DNA of 64,000 nucleotides, taken from positions 9,305,001-9,369,000 of the forward strand of contig JAULJL010000027.1 of assembly GCA_030761205.1 (NCBI GenBank), written 5' to 3'. Below the pieces are notes generated by a model. The model did not search any database and had not been told where the DNA came from. It saw nothing but the letters and a program-made list of their open reading frames with translations. Positions 1 through 10,503 of the stretch are shown one piece after another; the first letter of the stretch is position 1, and each line of letters opens with the position of its first letter. Origin of the DNA: Fremontodendron californicum (taxonomy: Eukaryota > Streptophyta > Magnoliopsida > Malvales > Malvaceae). The position numbers were made by a program, and so were the translations under genes.

Positions 1-839
1 GTTCGGGCCCCCTAAACCAGGTAAATTCTTCCTTGTACTTTTTTAGAATGCAATCTTCTCATCTTGTAGATGGTCCTCCAAGACTGTGATACGGAGTTCA
101 GCATGAAAAGTCAATCCAAAAAACTCAACTCAAAAAAGTCAACCCCAAAAAGTCAATCTCTAAAAAAGTCAACCCTTAGTCAAAATCAAGATTTGAAGTT
201 GAATTGAACAATGGTGAAATAATTTTGATAATCCGAGGTCTACAACGAACGATATGGAGTTCGGAAGAGGGATTGTAGAAATTTCAGTGTACGGGAAGCC
301 CTAATTTGGCAAATTTGGGGAAAATGCTTAAACGATCAAATTGGTTGAAATTGGAGGTTCCAAATGGAATATAATTAATGACTACGGGTATTGAGAGGGC
401 CAATTGGAAGTAGAACCAAAGGAAGAACCAATATGGAAGGAATACCAAAAATTAGGGTTTTGGTTAAAAAGGGTAAATTATGCAAATTTGGGGAAAACTG
501 TAAAGATGGCCCAATTCGGTGAAATTGAAACCCCCAGTTGATAAAGAATGAGTAAACAAGGATAGCCCAAGCCCAGTTTGAAGTGTATCCAAAGGAAGAG
601 CCGATTAGAGCAAAAACGGGAAAACGAGAAAATTCCCAAGTTTGAAAAGGGGAAAACAAAATCGGAGGGGGATATGATCGTAAAAATTGGGCATTTTTGG
701 ACCAAATCAAATTCAGTATATGAAAAAGGCAGTAGAAAAAGAAAATCCAAAAATTGAACTTGTTTTGAGTAAAATCGAGGTTTCGGAGGTTGAAGGGCAT
801 TCTTGGAAAAACCCAAAGAAAATTCTAGGAAAAATAGAA

Positions 840-1500
840 AATGAGCTCAAAAAATTATGAAAACTTTTAGATCTAAGTTTTATAATTTTTTGAAGAGATC
901 GGTAAAGAAAAATTCAGAATCGGAGCTCATTTGAAAAATGACAAAGTTTGTGTGCACTAAGCTGAAATTCCAAAAGATAATTCCGAGAAAATAGCAAACG
1001 AGCTCCAAAAATTATGAAAACTTGCAGTTCTGAGTTTTATAATTTTTGGAATAGATCGGAGAAGAAAAATTCCAGAATCGGAGCTAATTTGAAAAATGGC
1101 AAAGTTCGGGTTCACTAAGCCGAAATTCCAGAAGATAATTCCGTGAAAAATAGCAAACAAGCTCCAAAAATTTTGAACACTTGCAGTTCTGAGTTTTATA
1201 ATTTTTGGAAGAGATCGGCAAAGAAAAATCCAGAATTGGAGCTCATTTGAAAAATGACAAAGTTCGGGAGCACTAAGGTGAAATTCCAAAAGATAATTCC
1301 GGAAAAAATAGCAAACGAACTCAAAAATTTTGAAAACTTTCAAATATGAGTTTTATGATTTTTGGAAGAGATCAGTGAAGAAAACTCTGGAATCGGAGTT
1401 CAAATGAAAAAAGGTGAATTTTGGGTGCCACTAACCGGCAAATCCAAGAGAAAATTCTGGGAAAATAATAAATGAGCTTGAAAAAATCTGAAAATCGCCA
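840..1500 (+). repeat. 158-bp tandem repeat near the 5' end of LTR-A
   Basis: The phrase AAATTATGAAAAC or a close variant recurs near 852, 1009, 1167 and 1325, so the period is about 158 bp with four to five diverged copies. Each copy includes the phrase GAGATCGG...GAAAAAT and a match to AGCAAACGAGCTCC. The same unit occurs about four times in LTR-D (61740-62330), about four times in LTR-C (59630-60130, reverse) and about once in LTR-B (12350-12470, reverse). Confidence 0.75.
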
Positions 1501-1699
1501 GATCTCAAAATTATATTTATTTGGATGGATTGGAGAAAGAAAAATCGGATTTGGGGTCCATTTGCAATAAAATCAAGTTTGGGGGGGGGCAAAATGCAAT
1601 TTTACTAAAGAAACCGAAAAAGGTCAATTTTGCAAAATTAAAAGGTGAAAAAAATGAAGGAAATTCTAGAACATACCAGGCCTTGGCTGGCCATGCATA

Positions 1700-2110
1700 G
1701 GGAAGGGTTCAGATTTAATTCATTTCATCTAGTGGTTCTATGTCAAGCTACAAGATGTTATTTTTACTATCTTGAAATGTCCTTGCTCATCCAATGGCCT
1801 AAGCACCTTATGAAAAGATGAGTACATCCTTGAATGGCCAAGATCTAATTGCAAGATGGCATTTTTATTGTCATGAAAATTTCCCCATCCAATGGCCAAT
1901 ATTGGTTGAAGAAAGATGAGCACAATTCATCCAATGGTTGGAAATATATGTAGCCAAATAAAATATCTTTGCTCATCCAATGGCCTAAAAAGATGAGTAC
2001 ATTCTTGAATAGCTAATATCAATTTGCAAGATGGAATTTTTATTGTCATGAAATATCTTGGATCCAAGGGCTTAGGTTGTGTAGGAGAATTAAATGATTT
2101 AATCTCCACT
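1700..2110 (+). repeat. CATCCAATGGCC repeat block inside LTR-A
   Basis: Words CATCCAATGGCC, GCAAGATGGCATTTTTATTGTCATGAAA and AAAGATGAGTACAT-like pieces recur three times with variation (near 1785-1880, 1890-1925 and 1970-2050). The same words recur in LTR-D (62510-63060). They are part of the LTR rather than a host gene: no long reading frame crosses them. Confidence 0.55.
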
Positions 2111-2639
2111 ATTCACCAAAAGAGGGGGTGGCTGGCCAAGGGGTATTCAAGGGAGGGGTTTTCATTTTTTTTCAAACACAAGTTGGCTGATTTTGAAAAC
2201 AAGGCACTAGCTAAACCTTAGAAAAAAAAGAGTTTTGAAAGGAAAAAAAGAAAGTTTTTGCTAAGGTAGCCATTCCTCTTTGGTTCTTACATTTTTTCCT
2301 TCTTCTTCTTCTTCTTCTTCATGTTATTCTTCATTTTTTCATGTGATTTCCTACTATTTTCTTTGCTTAATAAAAGTTTTATGAAAGCTTTCTTGTTGTT
2401 CTTGTTTTTTCAAAACAAATAAAACAATGGTTAGGCTTCATGATCTTGATAAGAATCAAGTGATAATGGTTAGGGTGGGCTTTGTCCAATATACTAACCA
2501 TGGTGTTCATTTCCATATTTTTTCTATTTTTATTTATTTATTTTCTACTTTAACTTGCTTATTTCTATTATTATTTATTTTTATATGTATTTATTATTCT
2601 TACTAACCATTTTGTTCTTTTGATTTATGATATACTTTT

Positions 2640-4500
2640 GCATATTATGGCTATTCGTCATATAGTTTAGGCCATTTTCATATGCTATGTCATTTTACAT
2701 TTCATTTAGACATTTAGGCCATTTTCATATGCTATGTCAGTTTACATGTCATTTAAGTTCTAGGAAATTTTTATTATCTATGTCATTTTACATTTCATTT
2801 AGACATTTAGGCCATTTTCATATGCTATGTCATTTTACATTTCATTTGGGCATTTAGGAATTTTCATTTGCTAGGTCATTTTACATTTCACTTAGACATT
2901 TAGGCCATTTTCATATGCTATGTCATTTTACATGTCATTTAAGCATTAGGTCATTCTCATTATTCCATGTCATTTGCCATGTCATTTTAGACACTAGGTC
3001 ATACATATTCCATGTCATTTATTTCATGCATTTGGCATTTCCCACTTGACTGTTGACTTAAGCCAATCAATGGCTCAAAGCCAAGCTTTAATGAGCATAC
3101 TTGTGGAAGATTAAAATTTGTCAAGTTGGATTTTCTAACTTTATGATTTTTTCTCATTAGGCTATCCTTGTCCAAATTTTTTGAAATTTTTACAATTGGT
3201 TGTAGGACCTTAGAGGAGTCTCTAATATTTTTATTATGATTTTTGGACGTTTTTATCAAAGGTTTAAAAATGTTTTTTGGTTAAGCAATTTTTTACCCAC
3301 TGTTCTGTCTTTCATGAATTTTCGAGTAGGTCATCCTTAGACTAAAAATTAAGCCAATTTTTTCCCATAGAGGTTGACATGTTCTGAGTCTCCATAATTT
3401 GTTCAGATTTTTTTGAAGGGTAAAAAAAATCAATTTCCAAAACTGGTCAGAGAAGTCAGATTTATTTTTAAAAACCAATAATTTTTTGTTTTGTTCAAGG
3501 CACTAAAAGGGGGCTGATTTAAAACACTAGTTGCTGCCTTAGATTAATTTCCAAGTCATTTTAATCTAAAATTTGATTTTATAAAAGTCGAGTCAAGGGT
3601 GGTCAATCCCGAGTTTCTAAACTAGGAAAAATTAGAGCCTTTATGAAGGGTATTTTCGGTCAAGTGTTATTTTATCCGAAAATTTTGATTTTTTTAATCC
3701 GAGTCCAAAATCCAAGTTAGAAAATCCCACTTAGGTCTCTTCCAACGGTAGTTAGATGTCTTTTTAGATATACGAATATCCTTATTTTGTGGGAGAAATA
3801 CATTTTCATGCATTTGCATTTTTGATATTCATGCATATTTTATGACATTTAATTTTTTTCTATTTTGGTTATATAAATTCCATATATATATGAATATTCC
3901 ATAGTGATGTCATTGCTTTGATTTAGATTTTATGTTGTCATTTTGATTATGGCACAATTATGAATATGTTTGCCATTTAATTTTGATTTTTGCTATGTCA
4001 TATAGATTTCTAATATGTTATCTAGGTTTTATCATGTCATTATTTCTTGCCATTTAATTTAGATTTTTGCTATGTCATATAGATTTTTATATGTCATCTA
4101 GGATTTATTATGTCATTAATTCTTGCCATTTATTTTAGATTTTTGCTATGTCATATAAATTTCTAATATGTTATCTAGGTTTTATCATGTCATTAATTCT
4201 TGCCATTTAATTTAGATTTTTGCTATGTCATATAGATTTTTAATATGTCATCTAATATTTATTATGTCATTAATTCTTGCCATTTAATTTAGATTTTTGC
4301 TATGTCATATAGAATTCTAATATGTCATCTAGGTTTTATCATGTCATTTTATTTAGATCTTTTCCATTCATTTAGATTCTACCATGTCATTTAGATTATG
4401 CCATGTCATTTAGATTTTTCCATGTCAAGCATGCCATGTCATTAATCCATATGTCATGTCATTCATTCATATGCCATGTCATTAGTAGTAATTTGCATAT
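2640..4500 (+). repeat. CATGTCATTT-type AT-rich array in LTR-A
   Basis: Two arrays are separated by a non-repetitive part. In 2640-3010 the unit has TTTAGGCCATTTTCATATGCTATGTCATTTTACAT-like words split over 60-70 bp. In 3900-4500 the unit has TTGCCATTTAATTTAG plus GCTATGTCATATAG and ATGTCATCTAG with about 75-bp spacing. Between them (3040-3780) lies single-copy LTR sequence also present, reversed, in LTR-C. No gene is seen. Confidence 0.65.
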
Positions 4501-4589
4501 TCATAACTATCTCTTTTAAATGTTTTTAACGTAATAAGAATAATGATTTTCAATAAATTAAAGTTATTCCCGAGTTAAAATAATTCATT

Positions 4590-5105
4590 AGTTCTCCTCC
4601 GGGTTTCCGAAGAGGACATCATCAATTATCATTAATAACGGAATATCTTTTTTTTTTTTCAAAACGAGAATGATTCGGAATATTTTCCAAATAAATAAAT
4701 TTTTTTGTATTTTGCCGGGTTTGCCGGGGAATGTAGGAAAATTTTGAATTAATAAATTTCGAATCTTTTTCAAATCAAGTGGAATTATTTTTCAGCAAAA
4801 TGGGAATTATTTTTAAATACCAATTTCAAAATCGACTTTTTTACTGAGACTTGAGATAATACATGATTAACAAGGTACTGTTTTACAAGGGCATTGCGGG
4901 GGTGCTAATCCTTCCCCGCGCGTAACCGTCTTTCGAATCCGCTTTTTGATTTTCTCTGGTTTAAAAGCGTAGACTTCGAAATTGGTTTTAATAAATATTT
5001 TAATTAATTTTAAAATGTTTTACAAAACCGGTTTTAATAGGTGGCCGATCACACCTAGCCAAAAAAAGATTGATGGCGATTCCATTTCTTTTTCGAGGTC
5101 ATTTT
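4590..5105 (+). other. Conserved LTR-end block (U5-like) of LTR-A
   Basis: Contains, in order, TTTGCCGGG words (about 4710), GGGGGTGCTAATCCTTCCCC followed by GCGTAACCG (about 4900-4927), a TTTAAAAGCG match to the GCGCTTTAAACCAGAG motif, GGCCGATCACACCTAGCC and GGCGATTCC. The same set in the same order is at 10670-11190 (reverse), in both Ogre LTRs (26880-27400 and 42060-42560, reverse) and at 56160-56600 (reverse). Its position at the end of each LTR suggests U5 or a packaging/priming region; that role is inferred. Confidence 0.7.
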
Positions 5106-5157
5106 CAAACCCTCATTTTAATTTAAAGAAGAATTAAGCCGTCTTTTCCTCTGTTTC

Positions 5158-6220
5158 CCCAATGTCACACTTAATGAGTAATGTCTCGCGATGAGACTTA
5201 CTGTTATTTTTTAGGTTGCAACACAAGGAAAATAGCCACTGAATCAAGTCACAATCACTAGACTTAGCATGTGATGCCATATTAATTTCGGTAATCATAC
5301 CGATATGCAGGCTTTGGATTCCTCCAGTGACCATCGCCACTAAATCCCTTTCCTCGACAATATTTGCCTTGGAAATGGAAACCTCCTTTGAGTTATTGTC
5401 TTTCTTAAGAAGTTTGCAGTCTTTAATGTAATGTCCCTTTTTGTTGCAATGATAACAGAACCCTTTCTTTTTCTTATCTTGCTTGTCCTCCAAATCAGAC
5501 GAGAATTTTCGTTTGCCTTTCCAAGCATTCTTTTTCTCGCCTTCACATACATAATTAACTTTAGAATTTGGAGGAAGATACACTTATCACGCTTTCGAGT
5601 TTCTTCTTCGATGCACAAGTGCCTTAGTATCTTTTCAATAGTGAAATCTTCAGCCATATGTAAGAGTTTCTTCTTATACTCATTCCAAGTAGAAGGCAAT
5701 TTAGAAATTATTGCACCGACTTTTAAGGATTCAGGAACTATAACCTTTAGGTCACGAAGCCTACTAACGAGAACTTGTAGTTCATGAACTTGATCCATAA
5801 TGGGTATGCTATCAACCATTTTGAATTCAAAATATTTCATCATAAGAAATTTATCTGTACCTTGCCTTTTGTTGTTGTATTTCTCCTCCAATGACTTCCA
5901 AATCTCAATAGGAGACTTGACTGACATGTAGAGATCATATAGATGATCAAACAGAGTGTTCAGGATGTGTCTCCTACAAGTGAACTCGTCCTCCTCTTGT
6001 TTTTTTTTTGTGCCACTTTCTCATTTTCTTCGGGATTTGCATCGTTGGCAGGATCATCTATTGGCTTTAATTTTGGATCTAGGACATAAGCGATATTCAA
6101 CACGGTAAGAAGAAACATCATCTTATCCTTCCATCGGTTGAAATTAGTTCCATCAAATCGATCCAATTTCACAAAGTCTTGATTCATCATTTTGTAGGCG
6201 GTATTCGTCTCATTGGCCAT
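5158..6220 (-). pseudogene. Ty1-Copia gag (with start of protease), frameshifted remnant
   Basis: Three minus-strand segments read as one Copia gag. It begins at 6220 with MANETNTAY and has the typical FDGTNFNRWKDKM motif of the DUF4219/UBN2 gag region. It then changes frame in an A-rich run near 6000, continues at 5927 (SPIEIWKSLEEKY, then a leucine-rich middle), and changes frame again near 5585. The last part carries a CCHC zinc knuckle, CYHCNKKGHYIKDC, at about 5460-5420. Downstream, where a Copia protease would follow, the sequence is unrecognisable, and it stops where LTR-A begins. RT and integrase are absent, so this is a dead 5' fragment. Codon use is ordinary for plant Copia. Confidence 0.85.
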
Positions 6221-6240
6221 CTTTAATAGTTCTCTAAAAT

Positions 6241-6759
6241 TGTTGGGGATATTTTAGATGGTAGACAGAAATAAAATTGGAATCAAAACTTCGAGACACG
6301 GCGAATCGCTTTCTTTAGAGAGTTATTTGCCCCCCACAAAGTTTACTAACGGGTAAAGGCAATAACACTCCTAGGATACAACAAAGCTTTACGAATTCTG
6401 CAATTAGCAATATTGAAGAATTCCCTAATCTCTTATTCTTGTATTTTCTTTCTCTTGAATTAATTGCAATCTTTAACAATGGGGTGTGCTATTTATGACA
6501 TTCAAAACACATCATTAAAGAGACATGTCCTAATTGAAAACACATCTCCATGAATAATCATGTCCTTACCAAATCAAAAGTCACCAACACTATTGCCCAA
6601 GTGATGCAATTAGCACCTTTTGTCCAAATGTTAGTTCGGTTGAAATGTTGCAAACTAATATTTATAACAGTAACAATTCTTCAGAAAAGTGTCTGTTATC
6701 CATTGAAGACTTCAAATCATTCAACCCAAGTAGCATCTGCTATTAGTATATAATTAACA
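6241..6759 (-). mobile_element. Probable 5' LTR of the Copia remnant
   Basis: The segment lies just upstream of the gag start (20 bp away) and has TG...CA ends on the plus strand (TGTTGGGGAT ... AATTAACA). It is 519 bp, a usual Copia LTR length. No second copy exists in the window and I see no clear tRNA-Met primer site in the 20-bp gap, so the boundaries and even the LTR nature are tentative. Confidence 0.4.
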
Positions 6760-6906
6760 AAATCAGGTTGCCATGGTATTGGACCCTGAGAGATCATGCA
6801 TGAGATCAATCATCAATCATCAATCACCATCTGATGCCAAAAGTCCGAATTATTTTGACTCTCTAGATATAACTTGTTATCAAGTTAGAGTAATCACCCA
6901 TAGACT

Positions 6907-7047
6907 CACTACAAAAATATAAACTTTAAGGATGAGAAAAGGGGACGATAAAAAAAATCCTATGTCATAAATCTACGATTATTGATTATTAAATATGTTT
7001 TTGGATTTCGTCCTCGGTTCCTATGTCAAAATACTTTGGACGAAAAA
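6907..7047 (+). mobile_element. CACTA (En/Spm-like) transposon terminus
   Basis: Starts CACTACAAAAATATAAAC, the diagnostic CACTA terminus, after ACT, a possible 3-bp target site. Subterminal inverted words follow: GGACGAT, TTTCGTCC and GGACGAAA within 120 bp, as is common in CACTA ends. I found no matching TAGTG end downstream, so this is a single, orphan terminus. Confidence 0.5.
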
Positions 7048-8312
7048 ATTAACTTTTATAAACATAATAAAACTAATGCTTAAACCCCAATATGTTACAA
7101 CAACAAAAGCTCTTTATCAATTTATAAATCACCTGATAAAATAATAAAAAAAACCTCGACATCCTCTGTCTCACGCTTAAACCAAAAAAATATATCCATC
7201 TCTCAACCCAATCCTCGACAGTCTCACCACCATTATCCCCAAATCCTTCACCACCGTCGATGCTGCGTTGTCGTCGTTATCGTTGGTCCTTTTCGCCTTC
7301 ATTTTTTTTTCATGTTTCTTTCTCATCTTTCCTTTAAAGCAACAAATCTACGATTTTGATCTTTTTCTATTTTCCAAGAAAATATTAAGAATACTTTTCT
7401 TTAAATGTATTGTTATAATTGGTTATTTTTTAGATTTCTACTCAGTTTGGTAACTACCAATCAAGGGTTTGCTGTTTTTGAATGCATAAGCGTGATGACT
7501 TTGTTGGTAACCAAGACTAGGACTTGTTATTATTATTATTTTACGGTTAACATATGATCTTCTCTCCTTTTTGGTCTTTGTGTACGCATAAATTTTCTCG
7601 TCTGAAAAGAAGACAAAGAAAATTTGGAGTAAAATATTATTTATGAGACGTGAAAATTAAATTCTTTGGATATTCTTAGAGATCCTCTGATTCTTTTCTT
7701 CACAGGAAAACTAGAACTTTGCTTCAAAGGTATTGGAGACTTGTTCTTGCTTCAAGGGTCTTTGTGTACAGACAAATTTCGCATTTGAAAATAAAAAAAA
7801 AAGAAATTTTGAAGTCAAATAATAATTTTAGTTATCAGACGTGAAAATTACAGTCTTTTGTTATTCTTAAAGATCTATTCATTCTTTTCTTCACAGGAAA
7901 ACTTTGTTTCAAGGGTCTTGGAGGCTTGTTCTTGCTTCAAGGGTCTTTGAGACTTAATCTTGAAAATTGCTTTGAAGATTTTTGAGACTTGATCTTGAAA
8001 TTTGCTACGCGGGGTTTTGAGATTTGATCATGCTTTAGGGTCTTTAAGACTTGATCTTGCTTCGAAGGTCTTTGAGACTTGATCTTGAACTGAATCAATT
8101 TGATCCCAAGATTAGGGAGTCCTAAAATTTGATTCCAAATTTAAGGAGTCTTGGAATTCTGTTTCAATGTAGGGATTCTTGGAATTTGGTCCCAATGTAG
8201 GGATTCTTGGATCTTTAGACTTTGATCTTCAAATCTTTCTTTTTGGATTTGTTTGTTGGAACGCTAGAGTCTTTAATTCTTCAGATATTCTTTCCCCAAA
8301 TTGTCTTTAGGT
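7048..8312 (+). repeat. 1.27-kb duplicated block, copy 1
   Basis: Nearly colinear with 14449-15725 in the same orientation, from TTATAAACA through TAATGCTTAAACCCC to CAAATTGTCTTTAGGT. It has a CT-rich gene-leader-like start (CTCGACAGTCTCACCACCA, CGTCGATGCTGCG), then AT-rich sequence, then many degenerate copies of a roughly 30-bp phrase like GGTCTTTGAGACTTGATCTTG (7890-8100). No long reading frame. It could be a transposon-captured transcript leader or a long terminal repeat of an unrecognised element. Confidence 0.7.
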
Positions 8313-8387
8313 CTTCTTTTCTCAAATTATGCTTCAAAGGTATTGATGACTTAATCTTGTCTCAAATTGTGCTTCAAGGGTCTTGAT

Positions 8388-8619
8388 TAGACCTGGTAAT
8401 TCGTGTATTCATGTCGTGTTCGTGTTCTTTCTCATGTCAAAATCGTGTTTAAGGTATTTTATATTTGTATAAATTTTAACGTGTTAATAATTTCTGTTAT
8501 ATAAATTTTGACATGTTCGTGTATTCGTGTCATGTCCGTGTTTCTTTTTCGTGTCATGTCATGTCCGTGTTTCTTTTTCATGTCGTGTAATCCTCTCGTG
8601 TCCAGTATTACTAGGTCTA
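8388..8619. mobile_element. hAT-type MITE (232 bp)
   Basis: Terminal inverted repeats TAGACCTGGTAATTC and, at the other end, GTATTACTAGGTCTA. Flanked by an 8-bp target duplication GTCTTGAT (8380-8387) and GTTTTGAT (8620-8627), one mismatch; 8 bp is the hAT signature. The interior is rich in CGTGTC words, typical of this plant MITE group. Non-coding. Confidence 0.88.
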
Positions 8620-8627
8620 GTTTTGAT

Positions 8628-8920
8628 AATTAACTTGATCTTGAACATACATGACTTGCTTCAAGAGTCTTTGGCGACTTGATCTTGAGAAAACATGATT
8701 TATCTTTTTTCTTGGATCAACACAAGATCGAAGAGCAACTTCTTTAAACTTTTTGAAACCCAAATGCGACATTCTTGAAAAAGTTTCCAATTCTTCAGAA
8801 CTTGATTTTTGAAACTTTGGAGAGACTTGGATCTTCAAAATATTTTTCTCTTTAGACTTGTGAATTATGAATTGTATCTTGAGGGAGCATTCTATTTATA
8901 GTACTTCTAGCTAGCTAGGT
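8628..8920 (+). other. Flank between the MITE and the Gypsy element
   Basis: Continues the GACTTGATCTTG phrase of the duplicated block (near 8633 and 8670) and ends in TTCTATTTATAGTACTTC, which is TATA-like. No gene or complete element is seen. Confidence 0.4.
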
Positions 8921-8925
8921 GAGGT

Positions 8926-9830
8926 TGATTCGAACCCGTGGGGTTGAACCCTTTGAACCCACTAACAATTTAGGATACCTAACCCAGAAAAGCCAAGATT
9001 CAGGTAATGAAAACTTAAACCCAGTGAGATCCTGTTTCAAAGAACCTAGATAAGCTAAGCTAGCTAGACCCCAAGAACGCTTGTTTCAAGAACCTAAGTT
9101 TGAAGGTGTTGAATGCCACAAAGAAGAATTCTTTGATAAGCTCTAAGTTCTTTCAGAACTAAAAGAGAAAACTCCCACTGAATAAAATCAGACTTAATTG
9201 ATCAAAAGATAATTGAAGTAGGCGGCTAAGACATATATTTATAGCCTCCCTACAATAACCCTAATCAGCTAACCTAATAATCCTAGTATAATTGCAAGTC
9301 CTTGGCAACCAAGGAATCCTCTCCTAATTACATGAGTATTCGGCCAAGCACTCTCAATCCCTTAGAAATGCCTTGGTCGGCTAGCCCTAATCTACTAAGC
9401 AATAATATGTAAAATATGGGTTGAACATGCTCAAGCCCAAACCTAAATAATTAAAAGATATCCATGTTACATAATATTGGCCTAAATGCCTAAGTAATTA
9501 TAAGACTTAAAATAAGCCCTCTCTTAGGCGCCACATCAATAAATAAAATGGTCCCCACAATTGTCATGTCAATTAATGAATGAAAGAATATGCCCACTTC
9601 TTTAAACATGAAGCCGCCATTTGTAAGCCCTCTTAATGTGCCACCTTGTGTTCTTGAATCACATGGACCAAACTTGGATGCAAGCCCATCTTGCATGTTG
9701 AAGCCTTTCTTGAATAACTTGCAACATGGCCCAAGTGAATTCCACCCATTCTTGCCATGTTTCCTAAATCTTCTTGGATCTTGACCCATATAGAAATTGC
9801 CATGGGATTGAGCCATCTTGCATCCTATCA
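8926..9830 (-). repeat. 3' LTR of the 8926-14231 Gypsy element
   Basis: 905 bp with TG...CA ends (TGATTCGAACCCG ... GCATCCTATCA on the plus strand). It aligns along its whole length with 13315-14231; the main difference is at the first 20 bases, where one copy carries a small indel. Confidence 0.92.
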
Positions 9831-10221
9831 TTCCTCCTTTCCTTGGAAATATTTGCCCTCGAATTTTAGCCTTGTGTGTGAGAATGACAACGCTAGGTAC
9901 TAAATCAAGGTGATGTGCAATGCCTTTTATGGGTGGAAACCTATCCTGAATCTGCTCCGAAAAGAAATCCTCAACATCCTCCAACAAAGAAGCAGTCAAA
10001 ATAGGAAAAGATTGGTTAGGGGTATCAAGAATAAGAACCTCACTTTCCTTTGCATCTATAAAAAAATTCTCAAATTCTTTGTTTTCCTCTGTAGGAATTG
10101 TCTCATTTTCCACTAATGGCTCATCTTTTTCTTCTTTAATTTCAACCACCACTTCCTTTTCTTTTTCACTTTCTTTTTGACTCTCTTTTTCCTCTTGTGG
10201 CTCCACTTGTTTTTCAGTCAC
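9490..10221 (-). pseudogene. Lys/Glu-rich frame with a Gypsy pol remnant, running into the 3' LTR
   Basis: 243 codons. The first 45 residues are strongly charged (runs of EKE, KEK, EEK). Around residues 92-112 the phrase DRFPPIKGIAHHLDLVP matches the segment just before reverse transcriptase in many plant Ty3-Gypsy polyproteins (PPIRGIxHxIDLVPG type). No RT catalytic motif follows; instead the frame passes FPRKGG and enters the LTR at 9830, where it ends. So either pol was deleted from this point to its end, or a new short frame was assembled in a non-autonomous element. The start at 10221 is only the first in-frame Met. Function cannot be assigned. Confidence 0.55.
9831..9846 (-). other. Polypurine tract of the 8926-14231 Gypsy element
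   Basis: On the minus strand CCAAGGAAAGGAGGAA directly precedes the 3' LTR, which starts TGATAGGATG. This is the normal position and composition for a plus-strand primer. Confidence 0.85.
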
Positions 10222-10503
10222 CTCTCTTTCTTTTTCACTTTTTTTTTTGTTCTCTCTCTTTCTTCCTCTTCTTACATAAACTTCCCAAACAATAAGGTGA
10301 ACTCTTTCGTCTCTTGCAGAGCCTGCTTTACTTCGTCGCCACTTGTCAGAGACTTCTTAAAGTTGCTGCAAAACAATTTTGGTTAGTAAAAAAAAAAAAA
10401 TTGAATGTCGATTCTTTCCTCTTCTTATCAATCTTTTTCGAATTTTTTTTCTTCTTTTTTCTATTCGAACAGTTTTCTTTCTTTTTTTTTCACGAAACTT
10501 TCT

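Larger units (their letters stand above)
1..5157 (+). mobile_element. LTR-A: very long Tat/Ogre-type Gypsy LTR, 5' tip cut by the window edge
   Basis: The first bases match, a few bases in, the ends seen at 55610, 61075 and (reverse) 12951, which start TGTAGACACCTAATTTTG. The order is: 158-bp repeats (about 840-1500), a block with repeated CATCCAATGGCC words (1700-2110), a T-rich stretch, a long CATGTCATTT-type array (2640-4500) and a conserved terminal block (4590-5105). LTR-C (60811 down to 56156) has the same order, including a shared segment near 3040-3130 matching 58030-58130 in reverse. No coding capacity is visible. Similarity to LTR-B fades near 5155, where Copia sequence begins, so the true 3' end may be lost. 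Tat lineage is inferred from the terminal block shared with the Ogre at 26837-44919. Confidence 0.7.

Noticed and set aside
375..1343. Several minus-strand frames of 112-141 codons near the window start
   Set aside because: They fall in LTR-A and follow its pyrimidine-rich repeat; paralogous LTRs do not preserve them.
8926..8945. TTCGAACCCG resembling a tRNA T-arm or B box
   Set aside because: It is the terminal part of a Gypsy LTR; no tRNA cloverleaf can be drawn around it.
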